This document shows, in pieces, positions 26,637 through 34,956 of a DNA stretch of 64,000 nucleotides. The notes beneath the pieces are model-generated. The model ran no database searches, had not been told where the DNA came from, and saw nothing but the letters and a program-made list of their open reading frames with translations. The position numbers were made by a program, and so were the translations under genes. The DNA is from Siminovitchia sp047228825 (GTDB lineage: Bacteria > Bacillota > Bacilli > Bacillales > Bacillaceae_C), in contig NZ_JBFEGN010000011.1 of assembly GCF_047228825.1 (NCBI RefSeq), forward strand, positions 1 through 64,000. The letters run 5' to 3'. Every line of letters starts with the position of its first letter. The stretch's first letter is position 1.

Positions 26637-27275
26637 TTGAAAGTAAAGATTTGCGGAGTTACAACACGTGATGCAGCTATAACGGCCTGTCGTTCCGGCG
26701 CCGATATGCTTGGCTTCGTCTTTGCGGAGAGCCCGCGAAAAATCAGTTTGGAGAGGGCGAAAGAAATAGCCGGGTTGCTTCCGGAGCATATAAAAATCAC
26801 CGGCGTATTTGTCAATGAAACAGCGGAAACCATCCTGAGAATCTCAGAATGGGTGAATTTGGATTATGTCCAGCTCCACGGAGACGAGACCCCGGAGTTT
26901 TGCAGGCAACTTGGAGTACCTGTCATCAAAGCCCTCACCATTCGGGAAAAAAGCGATATAAAAAAAATGCGCATATATGATTGCGATTATTTTTTACTCG
27001 ACAGCCCGGGTGTGCGTTACGCCGGGGGAAGCGGCAACCCATTTGATTGGAGCCTGCTCAAAGACACAGGCATACCAAGGGAAAAGGTCATTCTTGCCGG
27101 GGGGCTCAACGAGAAGAACGTGGGTGAGGCGATCAGGATCGTTAGCCCTGCCATGGTAGATGTGTCAAGCGGCGTGGAGACGAATGGAAAAAAGGATCTA
27201 AAGAAAATCACTTCATTTATTAAAGCAGCAAAAGGGAGAGAAAAAGATGTCAGCTTATACATTACCGGACAATAA
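26637..27275 (+). CDS. trpF: Phosphoribosylanthranilate isomerase
   Basis: This 212-residue TIM-barrel enzyme isomerises phosphoribosylanthranilate to CdRP. The N-terminal KVKICGVT carries the catalytic Cys, and the catalytic Asp is in LDSPG. It starts with TTG directly after the trpC stop. The last 29 bases overlap trpB in another frame. Confidence 0.95.
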   Translation: MKVKICGVTTRDAAITACRSGADMLGFVFAESPRKISLERAKEIAGLLPEHIKITGVFVNETAETILRISEWVNLDYVQLHGDETPEFCRQLGVPVIKALTIREKSDIKKMRIYDCDYFLLDSPGVRYAGGSGNPFDWSLLKDTGIPREKVILAGGLNEKNVGEAIRIVSPAMVDVSSGVETNGKKDLKKITSFIKAAKGREKDVSLYITGQ

Positions 27276-28452
27276 AGGAAAATACGGCAAGTTTGGGGGG
27301 CGGTTTGTTCCCGAGACGTTGATGACTGCCATTCTCGAACTGGAAGACGAATATAACAAAGCTATTAAAGACCCCGAGTTTGCACGCCAAATGGACTATT
27401 ATTTAAAGCAATATATTGGAAGGGAAACCCCGCTTTATTATGCGGAGAACCTGACAAAGCATCTTGGCGGAGCCAAAATTTATTTGAAACGCGAAGATTT
27501 AAACCATACTGGCGCCCACAAAATCAATAACGCAATCGGCCAGGCGCTGCTCACAATTAGAATGGGAAAGAAAAAGGTTGTAGCCGAAACGGGAGCGGGG
27601 CAGCATGGTGTGGCCACGGCAACGGTTTGTTCGCTTCTCGGGTTGGAATGCATTGTTTTTATGGGGGAGGAAGACATCCGCCGCCAGGAGTTGAACGTTT
27701 TCCGGATGGAATTGCTGGGAGCGGAAGTCAGGAGTGTGTCGCAAGGAAACGGCACACTGAAGGATGCGGTGAACGAAGCGCTTCGTTACTGGGTTGCGAA
27801 TGTCGAAGATACACATTATATTTTGGGCTCGGTTGTCGGGCCGCATCCGTTTCCAAAGATTGTCCGCGACTTTCAAAGTGTGATCGGAGAAGAAACGAAG
27901 CAGCAAATGCTTGAGCAGGAAGGAAAGCTCCCGGATGCAGTTGTCGCCTGTATAGGCGGGGGAAGCAATGCCATGGGAATGTTTTACCCCTTTATTGAGG
28001 ATGAAGATGTAACAATTTACGGAGTGGAAGCTGCCGGATCGGGAATTGAAACAGGAAAGCACGCAGCTAGCCTCACTGCCGGAAAGGCGGGCGTATTGCA
28101 CGGCACATTAACATACCTGCTCCAGGATGGGGCGGGCCAAATCCTTCCTGCCCATTCGATTTCAGCAGGTTTGGATTACCCGGGTATCGGACCGGAACAT
28201 TCTTACTTAAAAGAATCCGGCCGCGTTACGTATACGTCTGCAACGGATAAGGAAGCACTGGAAGCATTCCAGTTACTGGCAAAAACAGAAGGGATCATTC
28301 CTGCACTGGAAAGCTCACATGCTGTCGCTTATGCAGTCAAATTGGCAAAAGAATCGGGTTCGGGAAAAATAGTAGCTGTTTGTTTATCAGGCAGAGGAGA
28401 TAAAGATGTAGATACAGTCAGAGCAGCGCTGGGAGGCAAAAAAAATGGGTAA
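27247..28452 (+). CDS. trpB: Tryptophan synthase beta subunit
   Basis: This 401-residue PLP enzyme condenses indole with serine. The PLP Lys lies in HTGAHKINN (near residue 92), the phosphate-binding GGGSNAMG loop follows near 235, and the allosteric Glu region ETGAGQHG is present. The start overlaps trpF by 29 bases and the end overlaps trpA by eight, so translation is coupled and subunits are made together. Confidence 0.96.
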   Translation: MSAYTLPDNKGKYGKFGGRFVPETLMTAILELEDEYNKAIKDPEFARQMDYYLKQYIGRETPLYYAENLTKHLGGAKIYLKREDLNHTGAHKINNAIGQALLTIRMGKKKVVAETGAGQHGVATATVCSLLGLECIVFMGEEDIRRQELNVFRMELLGAEVRSVSQGNGTLKDAVNEALRYWVANVEDTHYILGSVVGPHPFPKIVRDFQSVIGEETKQQMLEQEGKLPDAVVACIGGGSNAMGMFYPFIEDEDVTIYGVEAAGSGIETGKHAASLTAGKAGVLHGTLTYLLQDGAGQILPAHSISAGLDYPGIGPEHSYLKESGRVTYTSATDKEALEAFQLLAKTEGIIPALESSHAVAYAVKLAKESGSGKIVAVCLSGRGDKDVDTVRAALGGKKNG

Positions 28453-29236
28453 ACAACGGATCGATGAAGCAGTGGGCCGGGTTTTGGAGCGGGGAGACAA
28501 AGCGTTCGTCCCTTATATAATGGCAGGGGACGGGGGACTGGAGAATTTGCACGAGCAAATTACTTTTCTGGAAACATGCGGAGCGACTGTTGTGGAACTG
28601 GGCATTCCGTTTTCGGACCCTGTGGCTGATGGACCAACGATTCAAGAAGCAGGAATCCGTTCACTGAAAAACGGAACAACGATGCAAACGGTGCTTGATA
28701 CCCTAAAGGAAGGCAAGCTAAACCGCGCTATTCCGATCGTCATCATGACTTATTTGAATCTTGTTTTTTCATATGGAATCGAAAAGTTCGCCAAAGAGTG
28801 TGCGGAGACTGGTGTTGATGGCCTGATTATTCCTGATTTGCCGCTCGAGGAAGAGGAGCTAATCACGCCGGAACTTGCCAAATATGATATTGCCCTCATC
28901 CGCCTCGCTTCCCCGACTAGTCACCGCAGCCGCATTGCGGAAATTGCAAAGAGGACGGAAGGATTTCTTTACGCCGTGACCGTCAAGGGAACGACCGGTG
29001 CCAGAGCGAAGTATGAAGAAGGGATCGCCGAGTATTTACAAACATTAAAGGCCGCATCCGCTGTTCCCGTTCTTGCAGGGTTTGGCGTCTCCAATCCGGA
29101 GCATGTAAAAGAGCTGGGCCGGTACTGTGACGGCGTTATCGTCGGAAGCAGAATTGTGCAGCTGCTGGCGGAAGGAAGGCAGGAGGAAGTGAAGGAACTT
29201 GTGCAAGCCGCAAAATTGTCCGGCGTAAAAATGTAA
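28445..29236 (+). CDS. trpA: Tryptophan synthase alpha subunit
   Basis: This 263-residue TIM-barrel enzyme cleaves indole-3-glycerol phosphate to indole. The catalytic Glu is in VELGIPFSDP (near residue 51) and the catalytic Asp in IIPDLPLEE. The phosphate loops GTTGAR and GFGVS are present. It is the last gene of the operon and overlaps trpB by eight bases. Confidence 0.95.
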   Translation: MGKQRIDEAVGRVLERGDKAFVPYIMAGDGGLENLHEQITFLETCGATVVELGIPFSDPVADGPTIQEAGIRSLKNGTTMQTVLDTLKEGKLNRAIPIVIMTYLNLVFSYGIEKFAKECAETGVDGLIIPDLPLEEEELITPELAKYDIALIRLASPTSHRSRIAEIAKRTEGFLYAVTVKGTTGARAKYEEGIAEYLQTLKAASAVPVLAGFGVSNPEHVKELGRYCDGVIVGSRIVQLLAEGRQEEVKELVQAAKLSGVKM

Positions 29237-29308
29237 GAAAATATGGCTTCATTTTTTGAAAACAGGGTAAAGGAAAAGACAAACGCATAAAAGGAGGAGA
29301 AGTTCCTC

Positions 29309-29584
29309 ATGGGAAAAGCGAAAAACATAAATTCCTTGATATTGCTCAGTCTTGGGCTTGCAGGCGCTTACCTGTCCTCCAGGGAAAATCGTGAAAAAGC
29401 GATGGAAATGGTCAGCAGGATGAAAGACAAAGCCATGAGTCTATGGGGATCCCGAAAAGACGGCGTCGATTTGATAGAAAAAGCAGGCCACCCCGATAAA
29501 TATTCCCTGGAAGATGCCAAAATGGTCTCAGAAGGATCCCAATACGGCGTTCACTATTATAATGAAGAACAGCAGCAGCCATAA
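29309..29584 (+). CDS. Small membrane-anchored hypothetical protein, 91 aa
   Basis: The 91-residue product has one hydrophobic segment near the N-terminus (INSLILLSLGLAGAYL) followed by a charged tail with paired Lys/Met motifs. AAGGAGGAG precedes ATG 29309. It lies 72 bases after trpA and is followed by a terminator. The family is not recognised; it resembles small YtxH-type envelope proteins only in layout. Confidence 0.65.
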   Translation: MGKAKNINSLILLSLGLAGAYLSSRENREKAMEMVSRMKDKAMSLWGSRKDGVDLIEKAGHPDKYSLEDAKMVSEGSQYGVHYYNEEQQQP

Positions 29585-29590
29585 ATACAA

Positions 29591-29620
29591 TACAGTCCCG
29601 GTGAGGGCTGTTTTTTTAGT
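29591..29620 (+). terminator. Rho-independent terminator
   Basis: ACAG..CC and GG.CTGT pair around a short loop, followed by seven T residues. It is just after the stop codon of the 91-residue gene. Confidence 0.75.
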
Positions 29621-29676
29621 AAAAAAAATAATTCGGGGTCTAACATGGTGATTTAGACTTTGGTATTTTTAAAAAC

Positions 29677-29735
29677 ATACGATCCGGGAGGGAACTTCGA
29701 AATACGGTCCGGTTTTGCACAAATACGATCCGGGA
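29677..29735. repeat. Three copies of ATACGRTCCGG
   Basis: ATACGATCCGGG (29677), ATACGGTCCGG (29702) and ATACGATCCGGGA (29723) recur at 21-25 base steps in the gap before the metallophosphoesterase gene. They may be protein-binding sites or a decayed short repeat. Confidence 0.65.
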
Positions 29736-29865
29736 ACCACGAATTCTATTCCAGTTTTTTTATTGTATTGTCCAATTTCGGTGCATACACTAAAATGGAA
29801 ATGTTGCAGTCTTTTAATCTTTGAGGTGAAAGCATGATTTTGAAAAAATTTGAACGGTTTACCAA

Positions 29866-30711
29866 ATGATGAATAAAAAACGCAAATTGATTGCCGTCAT
29901 ATTGCTGGCCGGTTTCGTATCGCTCTTTTTATACTTAAACAATCATTGGCTGCAAACGACAACGTACCGTATATATTCAGAGCGGATTCCGCAGCCGTTT
30001 GACGGACTGACGATCGTCCAGCTTTCGGACTTGCATGATGCCACTTTTGGAGAGAAGCAAACAAGACTTGTAGAAAAAGTGAAAAAAGCGCAACCGGATG
30101 TTATTTTTATAACAGGGGATATTATTGACAGCAACCGGTATGATTTAGAAAACAGTTTGGATCTCGTAAAAGGGCTTGTTAAGATAACCGATGTATATTA
30201 TGTAACGGGAAACCACGAAGTGGCAGTCAACGAGGTCGAGGAAATCGATGAAGCTCTTCGGGAACTCGGCGTCCACGTATTAACAAATAAAGCAAAAACT
30301 TTTTCCCGTGACGGAGAGCAGCTTGTCATAGCTGGTGTGGAAGATCCGCTCATGACAGGTTTGAATTCCCCCGCAAAAGCGGTTGCGGCCTCTTTGGACG
30401 AAGCTTTTAAGGGATTGACGGGGCATCCATACAGCATTCTGCTTTCCCACCGTCCAGAGGTATTTGATGTTTATGTTGAAAAAGAAATGGACCTCGTTTT
30501 AGCCGGGCATGCCCACGGCGGACAAATCCGCATTCCGTTTATTGGCGGCTTGATCGCACCGGGCCAGGGCTGGTTTCCGAAATATACGGCGGGCAGGCAT
30601 GAGCGCGGAATCACGACTATGGTCGTTAACAGGGGACTCGGCAACAGCCTTATTCCGTTTAGGATTTTTAACCGTCCCGAGGTCGTTGTTGTAAAGCTGA
30701 AGAGTGGGTGA
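29866..30711 (+). CDS. Membrane-anchored calcineurin-like metallophosphoesterase
   Basis: This 281-residue protein has an N-terminal membrane segment (residues 7-22) and then the five-block metallophosphoesterase core: QLSDLHD, ITGDIID, TGNHE, LSHRP and AGHAHGGQ. All metal ligands are present. It is of the YkuE/YaeI type, hydrolases attached to the membrane with the active domain probably outside; substrates of relatives include UDP-linked lipids. Either of two adjacent ATG codons (29866, 29869) may be used; the ribosome site is weak. Confidence 0.88.
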   Translation: MMNKKRKLIAVILLAGFVSLFLYLNNHWLQTTTYRIYSERIPQPFDGLTIVQLSDLHDATFGEKQTRLVEKVKKAQPDVIFITGDIIDSNRYDLENSLDLVKGLVKITDVYYVTGNHEVAVNEVEEIDEALRELGVHVLTNKAKTFSRDGEQLVIAGVEDPLMTGLNSPAKAVAASLDEAFKGLTGHPYSILLSHRPEVFDVYVEKEMDLVLAGHAHGGQIRIPFIGGLIAPGQGWFPKYTAGRHERGITTMVVNRGLGNSLIPFRIFNRPEVVVVKLKSG

Positions 30712-30784
30712 AATCATGAAAGGTTTCTTTTCGTATAAAATTTAGAATAAATTGGCATCCTTTTACATTAAGGAGGCCGTTATC

Positions 30785-31150
30785 ATGTTAAATTTAATTC
30801 AGAAAATCATCATTACCCCTATAGTCCTTTTGATCGCCGCCAGTATGTTGACAAACGTCAATTACTTGTATGCGTACCAGCCGGTTGTTATTGGCGTAAC
30901 GCTTGCTGTGGCGGGACATTTGCTGGAATGGGCGCTTCTTTCGCGCAATACTTTCTGGCTTAGTACGATAGCGGATTTTGTTTCATCCACGCTCATCATT
31001 TTTATTCTCAGTTATTTTTTTGCCGGAGCCGAAGTGACATTTTTGGGTGCAACGGTTGTGGCACTTTTTCTGACAGTGATTGAGTTTTTCGTCCATATGT
31101 GGCTCATTCGTTCGGGAAGGGCCGTAAAAGAAGCGAAATTGGGAAGGTGA
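30785..31150 (+). CDS. DUF2512 family membrane protein (YndM-like)
   Basis: This 121-residue protein has four predicted membrane helices and a short basic tail, the layout of the DUF2512/YndM family of Bacillaceae, function unknown. ATG 30785, behind AAGGAGG, was preferred to ATG 30752. It is followed by a hairpin at 31158-31191 (GATATGA..CCC / GGG..TCATATC) that may end both this gene and the convergent aminomutase gene. Confidence 0.8.
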   Translation: MLNLIQKIIITPIVLLIAASMLTNVNYLYAYQPVVIGVTLAVAGHLLEWALLSRNTFWLSTIADFVSSTLIIFILSYFFAGAEVTFLGATVVALFLTVIEFFVHMWLIRSGRAVKEAKLGR

Positions 31151-31157
31151 AATAAAA

Positions 31158-31191
31158 AAGATATGATCTCCCGTAAAAGGGAGGCTCATAT
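31158..31191. terminator. Possible bidirectional terminator
   Basis: GATATGATCTCCC and GGGAGGCTCATATC can pair around GTAAAA. The T-tract is weak on both strands. It sits between convergent genes. Confidence 0.5.
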
Positions 31192-31196
31192 CCTGT

Positions 31197-32309
31197 TTAT
31201 ACGACTTTTTCAGGCTGCTTCCAATATGCTTTGTTCCCGGGCAGGTCGTCAAACCACGCCGCATCGTCAGGACAGTCGAGAATCATAAACTTTCCATAAT
31301 CGCCGTCACGGGACTGGTGAAATTTCAAATAGGCCTTTCCATCCTGGATCGCCAGGATTTCCACTTTTCCTGCAGTATGGCTCATGGAAAGGCGGACTCT
31401 TTTTCCAAGTCCGGAAGTTTTTGCCTTGGCTTTTTCAACAATATCGTATACTTCCTTGAGCGGAAGGACAAAATCATTGTTTCCGGCAACAGGCCGGTTT
31501 ACAAAAAAGTAGTAAGGCGTTACTCCTGCCCAGGAAAGCTTATCCAATAGTTCAGCCAGTACATCGGGATCATCGTTAATTCCCCGTAAAACAGGAGTTT
31601 GGTTCACGACGATTGCACCGGCTTCGTGAAGCGCCTGGAATGCCCGGCGGGCTTCTTTTGTAATTTCTCTGGGGTGATTAATGTGGGCCATCACGTAAAT
31701 ACGGTTTTCTGTTGTGGAGTTTTCTTTGATTACTTTTAGCAGTTCTTCATCTTCATATATCCGCATGGGGTTAAAAACAGGAAGTTTCGAGCCAAGGCGG
31801 ATGATTTTCACATGCTCGATTTCCCTCAAGCTTTCGATAATCGTCTTTAACCTTCTCGTCCCCAGCATGAGCGGATCTCCACCTGTTAAGAGCACATTGT
31901 TAATCTCCGGATGCTGGCGAATATAGCCAAGACCCTGGCTTACATCAAGCAGCGCCTCTTTGACGTCATTTCTGAATAAACGTTTTCTGAAGCAGTAACG
32001 ACAGTAAGCGCCGCATACTTCCGAAACAATCAAAAGCGCGGTGGTTGTATATTTATGCTGGCATCCCGGTACAACATAGTTTGTATTCTCGTCTGAAGCA
32101 TCCCAGCGCCCGTACTCTTTCAACTCTCCTTCACTGGGGATGACCAATCTTCGGATGGGGTCATTTGGATCATCCCAGTTTATTAAACTTAAATAATACT
32201 CGTTGACACGAAAGACAAATTTCTCGGTAATCGCCTTCAATTTTTCGCGTTCTTTTTCCGGAATCTGACTGATTTGGTCAATTTTCGTAATGTACTTTGG
32301 CAAAGACAT
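31197..32309 (-). CDS. KamA-family radical SAM protein (lysine 2,3-aminomutase-like)
   Basis: This 370-residue protein has the radical-SAM cluster motif CGAYCRYC (near residue 100), the GGDPL motif and a C-terminal HTAGK, a plausible PLP-Lys region. Lysine 2,3-aminomutase itself is longer, about 420-470 residues, and needs an extended C-terminus; EpmB, about 340 residues, modifies elongation factor P. This one lies between, so a different amino acid or protein substrate is possible. ATG 32309 is behind AGGGTGATC. The gene is monocistronic. Confidence 0.82.
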   Translation of the reverse strand: MSLPKYITKIDQISQIPEKEREKLKAITEKFVFRVNEYYLSLINWDDPNDPIRRLVIPSEGELKEYGRWDASDENTNYVVPGCQHKYTTTALLIVSEVCGAYCRYCFRKRLFRNDVKEALLDVSQGLGYIRQHPEINNVLLTGGDPLMLGTRRLKTIIESLREIEHVKIIRLGSKLPVFNPMRIYEDEELLKVIKENSTTENRIYVMAHINHPREITKEARRAFQALHEAGAIVVNQTPVLRGINDDPDVLAELLDKLSWAGVTPYYFFVNRPVAGNNDFVLPLKEVYDIVEKAKAKTSGLGKRVRLSMSHTAGKVEILAIQDGKAYLKFHQSRDGDYGKFMILDCPDDAAWFDDLPGNKAYWKQPEKVV

Positions 32310-32436
32310 GATTGATCACCCTTTTTATCATGGTATTACAACTATAACATAAATTTTTCCATACATTTTGAAAAAAAGGAATCACCGGACAAAATGTCGA
32401 AAATTTGTTAATAAAACAGGACGGTTGCCAAAACAA

Positions 32437-32458
32437 AAAAAACGGGCCTAAGCCCGTG
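32437..32458 (-). terminator. Terminator of the NAD(P)-binding protein gene
   Basis: On the minus strand, ACGGGC and GCCCGT pair around TTAG and are followed by a run of T. It directly follows the stop codon. Confidence 0.88.
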
Positions 32459-33103
32459 CTACACATCTTTGATGGCATCGTCCACGCTTTTTTCTCCAGA
32501 GGTAATTTCAAAAGTTTTATTTTTCAACCGATCAGAGTCGAGGGCTGATGCCAGCACCCGTGCAACATCCCCGCATGTTATGTCCGGATCGCCGATCCAT
32601 TCTATATTCTCTTTCATTTTTATTTTTCCGGATGGCTCTCCGTGGACTAAATGGCCGGGACGGATGATTGTATAATGTAATCCGCTGTTTTTTAAGTAAT
32701 CTTCCGCTTCACGCTTTTTGTATAAATAGTCTTCAAAGGCACCCTGGGGGTCATCCGCACCCATGGCGCTCAGTAAAATAAAGCGGCCAACCCCGCATGA
32801 TTTGGCCATGTCAATCAGATTTTTCGTGGTTTCCAACATGGACGATATGACTTTTGCATCATTTGTTTGCTCGTCGCAGCCACCGGCATAAATGACCGCA
32901 TCCGCTTCATGGACCAGTTCGCGCAGCCTGCTATTGCCGGCGTTTTCCACGATGATTCGCTCTTCTGTCATATATTCTAAAGCCGTTTTCCGTTCTTCCT
33001 CGTTGATGACAGCAAAGGGTTCATAATGGGGGTGTTTGGACAAATATTCATAAAGGCAACGCCCGGTATGCTCACAAGCACCTGCCACCAATACTTTCAT
33101 CAT
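32459..33103 (-). CDS. NAD(P)-binding atypical SDR protein
   Basis: This 214-residue protein begins MMKVLVAGACEHTGRCL and has the NmrA/atypical-SDR layout (ILLSAMGADD near residue 110), like YhfK/YwnB-type proteins. It may be a redox sensor or reductase. The nucleotide motif GACEHTG differs from the usual GATGxxG, which could weaken binding. ATG 33103, behind AAAGGGG, was chosen over 33154. Confidence 0.78.
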   Translation of the reverse strand: MMKVLVAGACEHTGRCLYEYLSKHPHYEPFAVINEEERKTALEYMTEERIIVENAGNSRLRELVHEADAVIYAGGCDEQTNDAKVISSMLETTKNLIDMAKSCGVGRFILLSAMGADDPQGAFEDYLYKKREAEDYLKNSGLHYTIIRPGHLVHGEPSGKIKMKENIEWIGDPDITCGDVARVLASALDSDRLKNKTFEITSGEKSVDDAIKDV

Positions 33104-33644
33104 CTTCCTGCCCCTTTCTCTCAGTCTTCTAATATGTTTTTCCCGCATGGACATCCTGTAAACAGGAATGATTCATGAAACCTTCCTTGCTGCTTGGTAT
33201 AATGGATGAATGGGGAAAACGTCATGTGCGGGCGATATCGTTTGTTTGCCAAAAAGCCAACGTTTTAAGCTGACCAATTTGGGCAGCCCGAAGGGATCGA
33301 ACGATTGAACTCTTTATGAAGCCTTGAGGTGATCCGGGGTTTTTAACGTGATCATTTTATCCCTCCCGTGTTGCCATGGTCTGTGAACACGCTTTGGCGG
33401 GTCCTAATCTTACTTTATTTTATCGGTCTCCTATAAAATCCGACTGATTCCGACCGGATGTGACAGGAGAGTCAAAGATGAAGCCATTGACAATTGCAGA
33501 TACCAGCAAAAGCAAGCGTCCCGGAGGAAAAGCATGTTTTTAATAATATATAACGGACGTTTACATAAAACAGCCGGGATGAAAAAATTGTGCAGGGAGA
33601 TGTTGGTTTCCCTGCACAATTCGGTGTGACGCCATTGAAAAACA
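33104..33644. other. Gene-poor stretch of 540 bases
   Basis: No convincing gene. A 21-codon frame (33478-33543, MKPLTIADTSKSKRPGGKAC...) has AGGAG eight bases upstream and could be a small protein, but it has no recognisable family. The strong hairpin at 33582-33621 is the terminator of the Wadjet operon. Confidence 0.5.
33582..33621 (-). terminator. Terminator of the Wadjet operon
   Basis: AATTGTGCAGGGA and TCCCTGCACAATT form a 13-bp stem with a T-tract on the minus strand, 24 bases after the jetD stop codon. Confidence 0.88.
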
Positions 33645-34949
33645 TCATAAAAGGATTTTTTTCATATCTTTCAGCAAGCTGTCTACAAGTTTTTCTTGGT
33701 AGCCGGCTTTTTTGGTTTTTAATATGGCTCTTTTTGCCGGGAGTAAAGGGAACAAATCCACTTTTTCCAGCTTGGCGAGCCTATCTTTGGATAATGTGAC
33801 GTTTGATTGGCATCCTGCATAATCCTCCGCTGAAAATCTCCACGGATGGACCCGGTCAGGGGCCCGGTTCATTAATCTGGCGGCCATTAAGAGCCCTTCC
33901 GGATCAAAATCACCCGAATAGTAGATGAACGTATCTCCCGCAACGAGTAAATCAATCAAGGTCAATGCAGCCAATTTGAATTGGCCGTGTGTGCATAATA
34001 AAGGAGGGGGTTCGTGAAAAGGCCAACGGTCCAGGAGCTCCGAATAAACACCCGAATTTTCAACGATAAAAACGGTGTTTCCGGAAAATGGCTGACAGGA
34101 GGTCAGCCTCGACACTTCCCTCAAGGGAAGATTTAAAACGGTTTTCATTTGCTGGGCTGCTTGTAAGACGGCATGTTCGCCATATCTTGTTTCCCCTTTC
34201 AATCCGGTACAGGTAACAAAATTTAAAATATCATCCCTCAGAAGGCCAAACGTTTGAAAAAGTTCATTCGCTTCTTCGGAATTCAATGTCCCCTGTATGT
34301 AAGGCAGCACATCTTCTTTCCAAAGCCTGAATTGCAGTGCGTGAAGCAATATCCTCCCTCCATGCTGATCCAAATCAAAAGCATGCGGGTTCTGTGTGAT
34401 TTTCTGGGCAAAAAGGGGGAGGCGCTCGTATTGCTGCGGAGAAGGAAGATTTGAGAGTGCACGGCAAACATAGTCGATCGTTTCTGCCAATCCGCCCGGA
34501 TTTTCATCATATAATTGATGGATGGCGCGTGTGCCCCTTCCTTTTTTCCAAATATAATCAATCCAATCCGCCTGGTCCGGATGGCTCGTTTTAAGTGATT
34601 CAAAGTATCGGTCTTTCTGCCGCTGGTGATGTTCTTCTGATTCAATACGTGTATATACCTTTTCACCCGCATATTCACTTAAAATGTCATGGGTGGAAAG
34701 GCCGGAAAACTTCGTTTGAAGAAGAGCTTTTTCAAAAGCTTTGAAGGAAATTGTTGCCGATGCCTGGTGCCCGTAGTCTTTTCTGAAAAATAGGGAAAGG
34801 CTTTCTTTTTCGGCGGTTGTCAAATTTGTCAGCCGGACACTTCCGCCAATCCGCCCCAATTGAATATATCGTTCAAGCAATGCCCGAACGAGCCGGTCCA
34901 ACCCTGGCTCGCTTCGGACGTAGTTGATAAACTCATTCATCGTTTCCAA
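33645..34949 (-). CDS. jetD: Wadjet type II nuclease subunit JetD (DUF2399, TIGR02679)
   Basis: This 434-residue protein has a C-terminal Toprim-like domain: an acidic VENSG motif near residue 293 and YSGDFDPEG near 345 supply the metal ligands. In Wadjet, JetD cuts circular plasmid DNA after JetABC extrudes a loop. The start is taken as TTG 34949, seven bases downstream of jetC; ATG 34940 is also possible because the ribosome site is poor, so translation is probably coupled. It is the last gene of the operon. Confidence 0.88.
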   Translation of the reverse strand: METMNEFINYVRSEPGLDRLVRALLERYIQLGRIGGSVRLTNLTTAEKESLSLFFRKDYGHQASATISFKAFEKALLQTKFSGLSTHDILSEYAGEKVYTRIESEEHHQRQKDRYFESLKTSHPDQADWIDYIWKKGRGTRAIHQLYDENPGGLAETIDYVCRALSNLPSPQQYERLPLFAQKITQNPHAFDLDQHGGRILLHALQFRLWKEDVLPYIQGTLNSEEANELFQTFGLLRDDILNFVTCTGLKGETRYGEHAVLQAAQQMKTVLNLPLREVSRLTSCQPFSGNTVFIVENSGVYSELLDRWPFHEPPPLLCTHGQFKLAALTLIDLLVAGDTFIYYSGDFDPEGLLMAARLMNRAPDRVHPWRFSAEDYAGCQSNVTLSKDRLAKLEKVDLFPLLPAKRAILKTKKAGYQEKLVDSLLKDMKKILL

Positions 34950-34956
34950 GCTGAGA

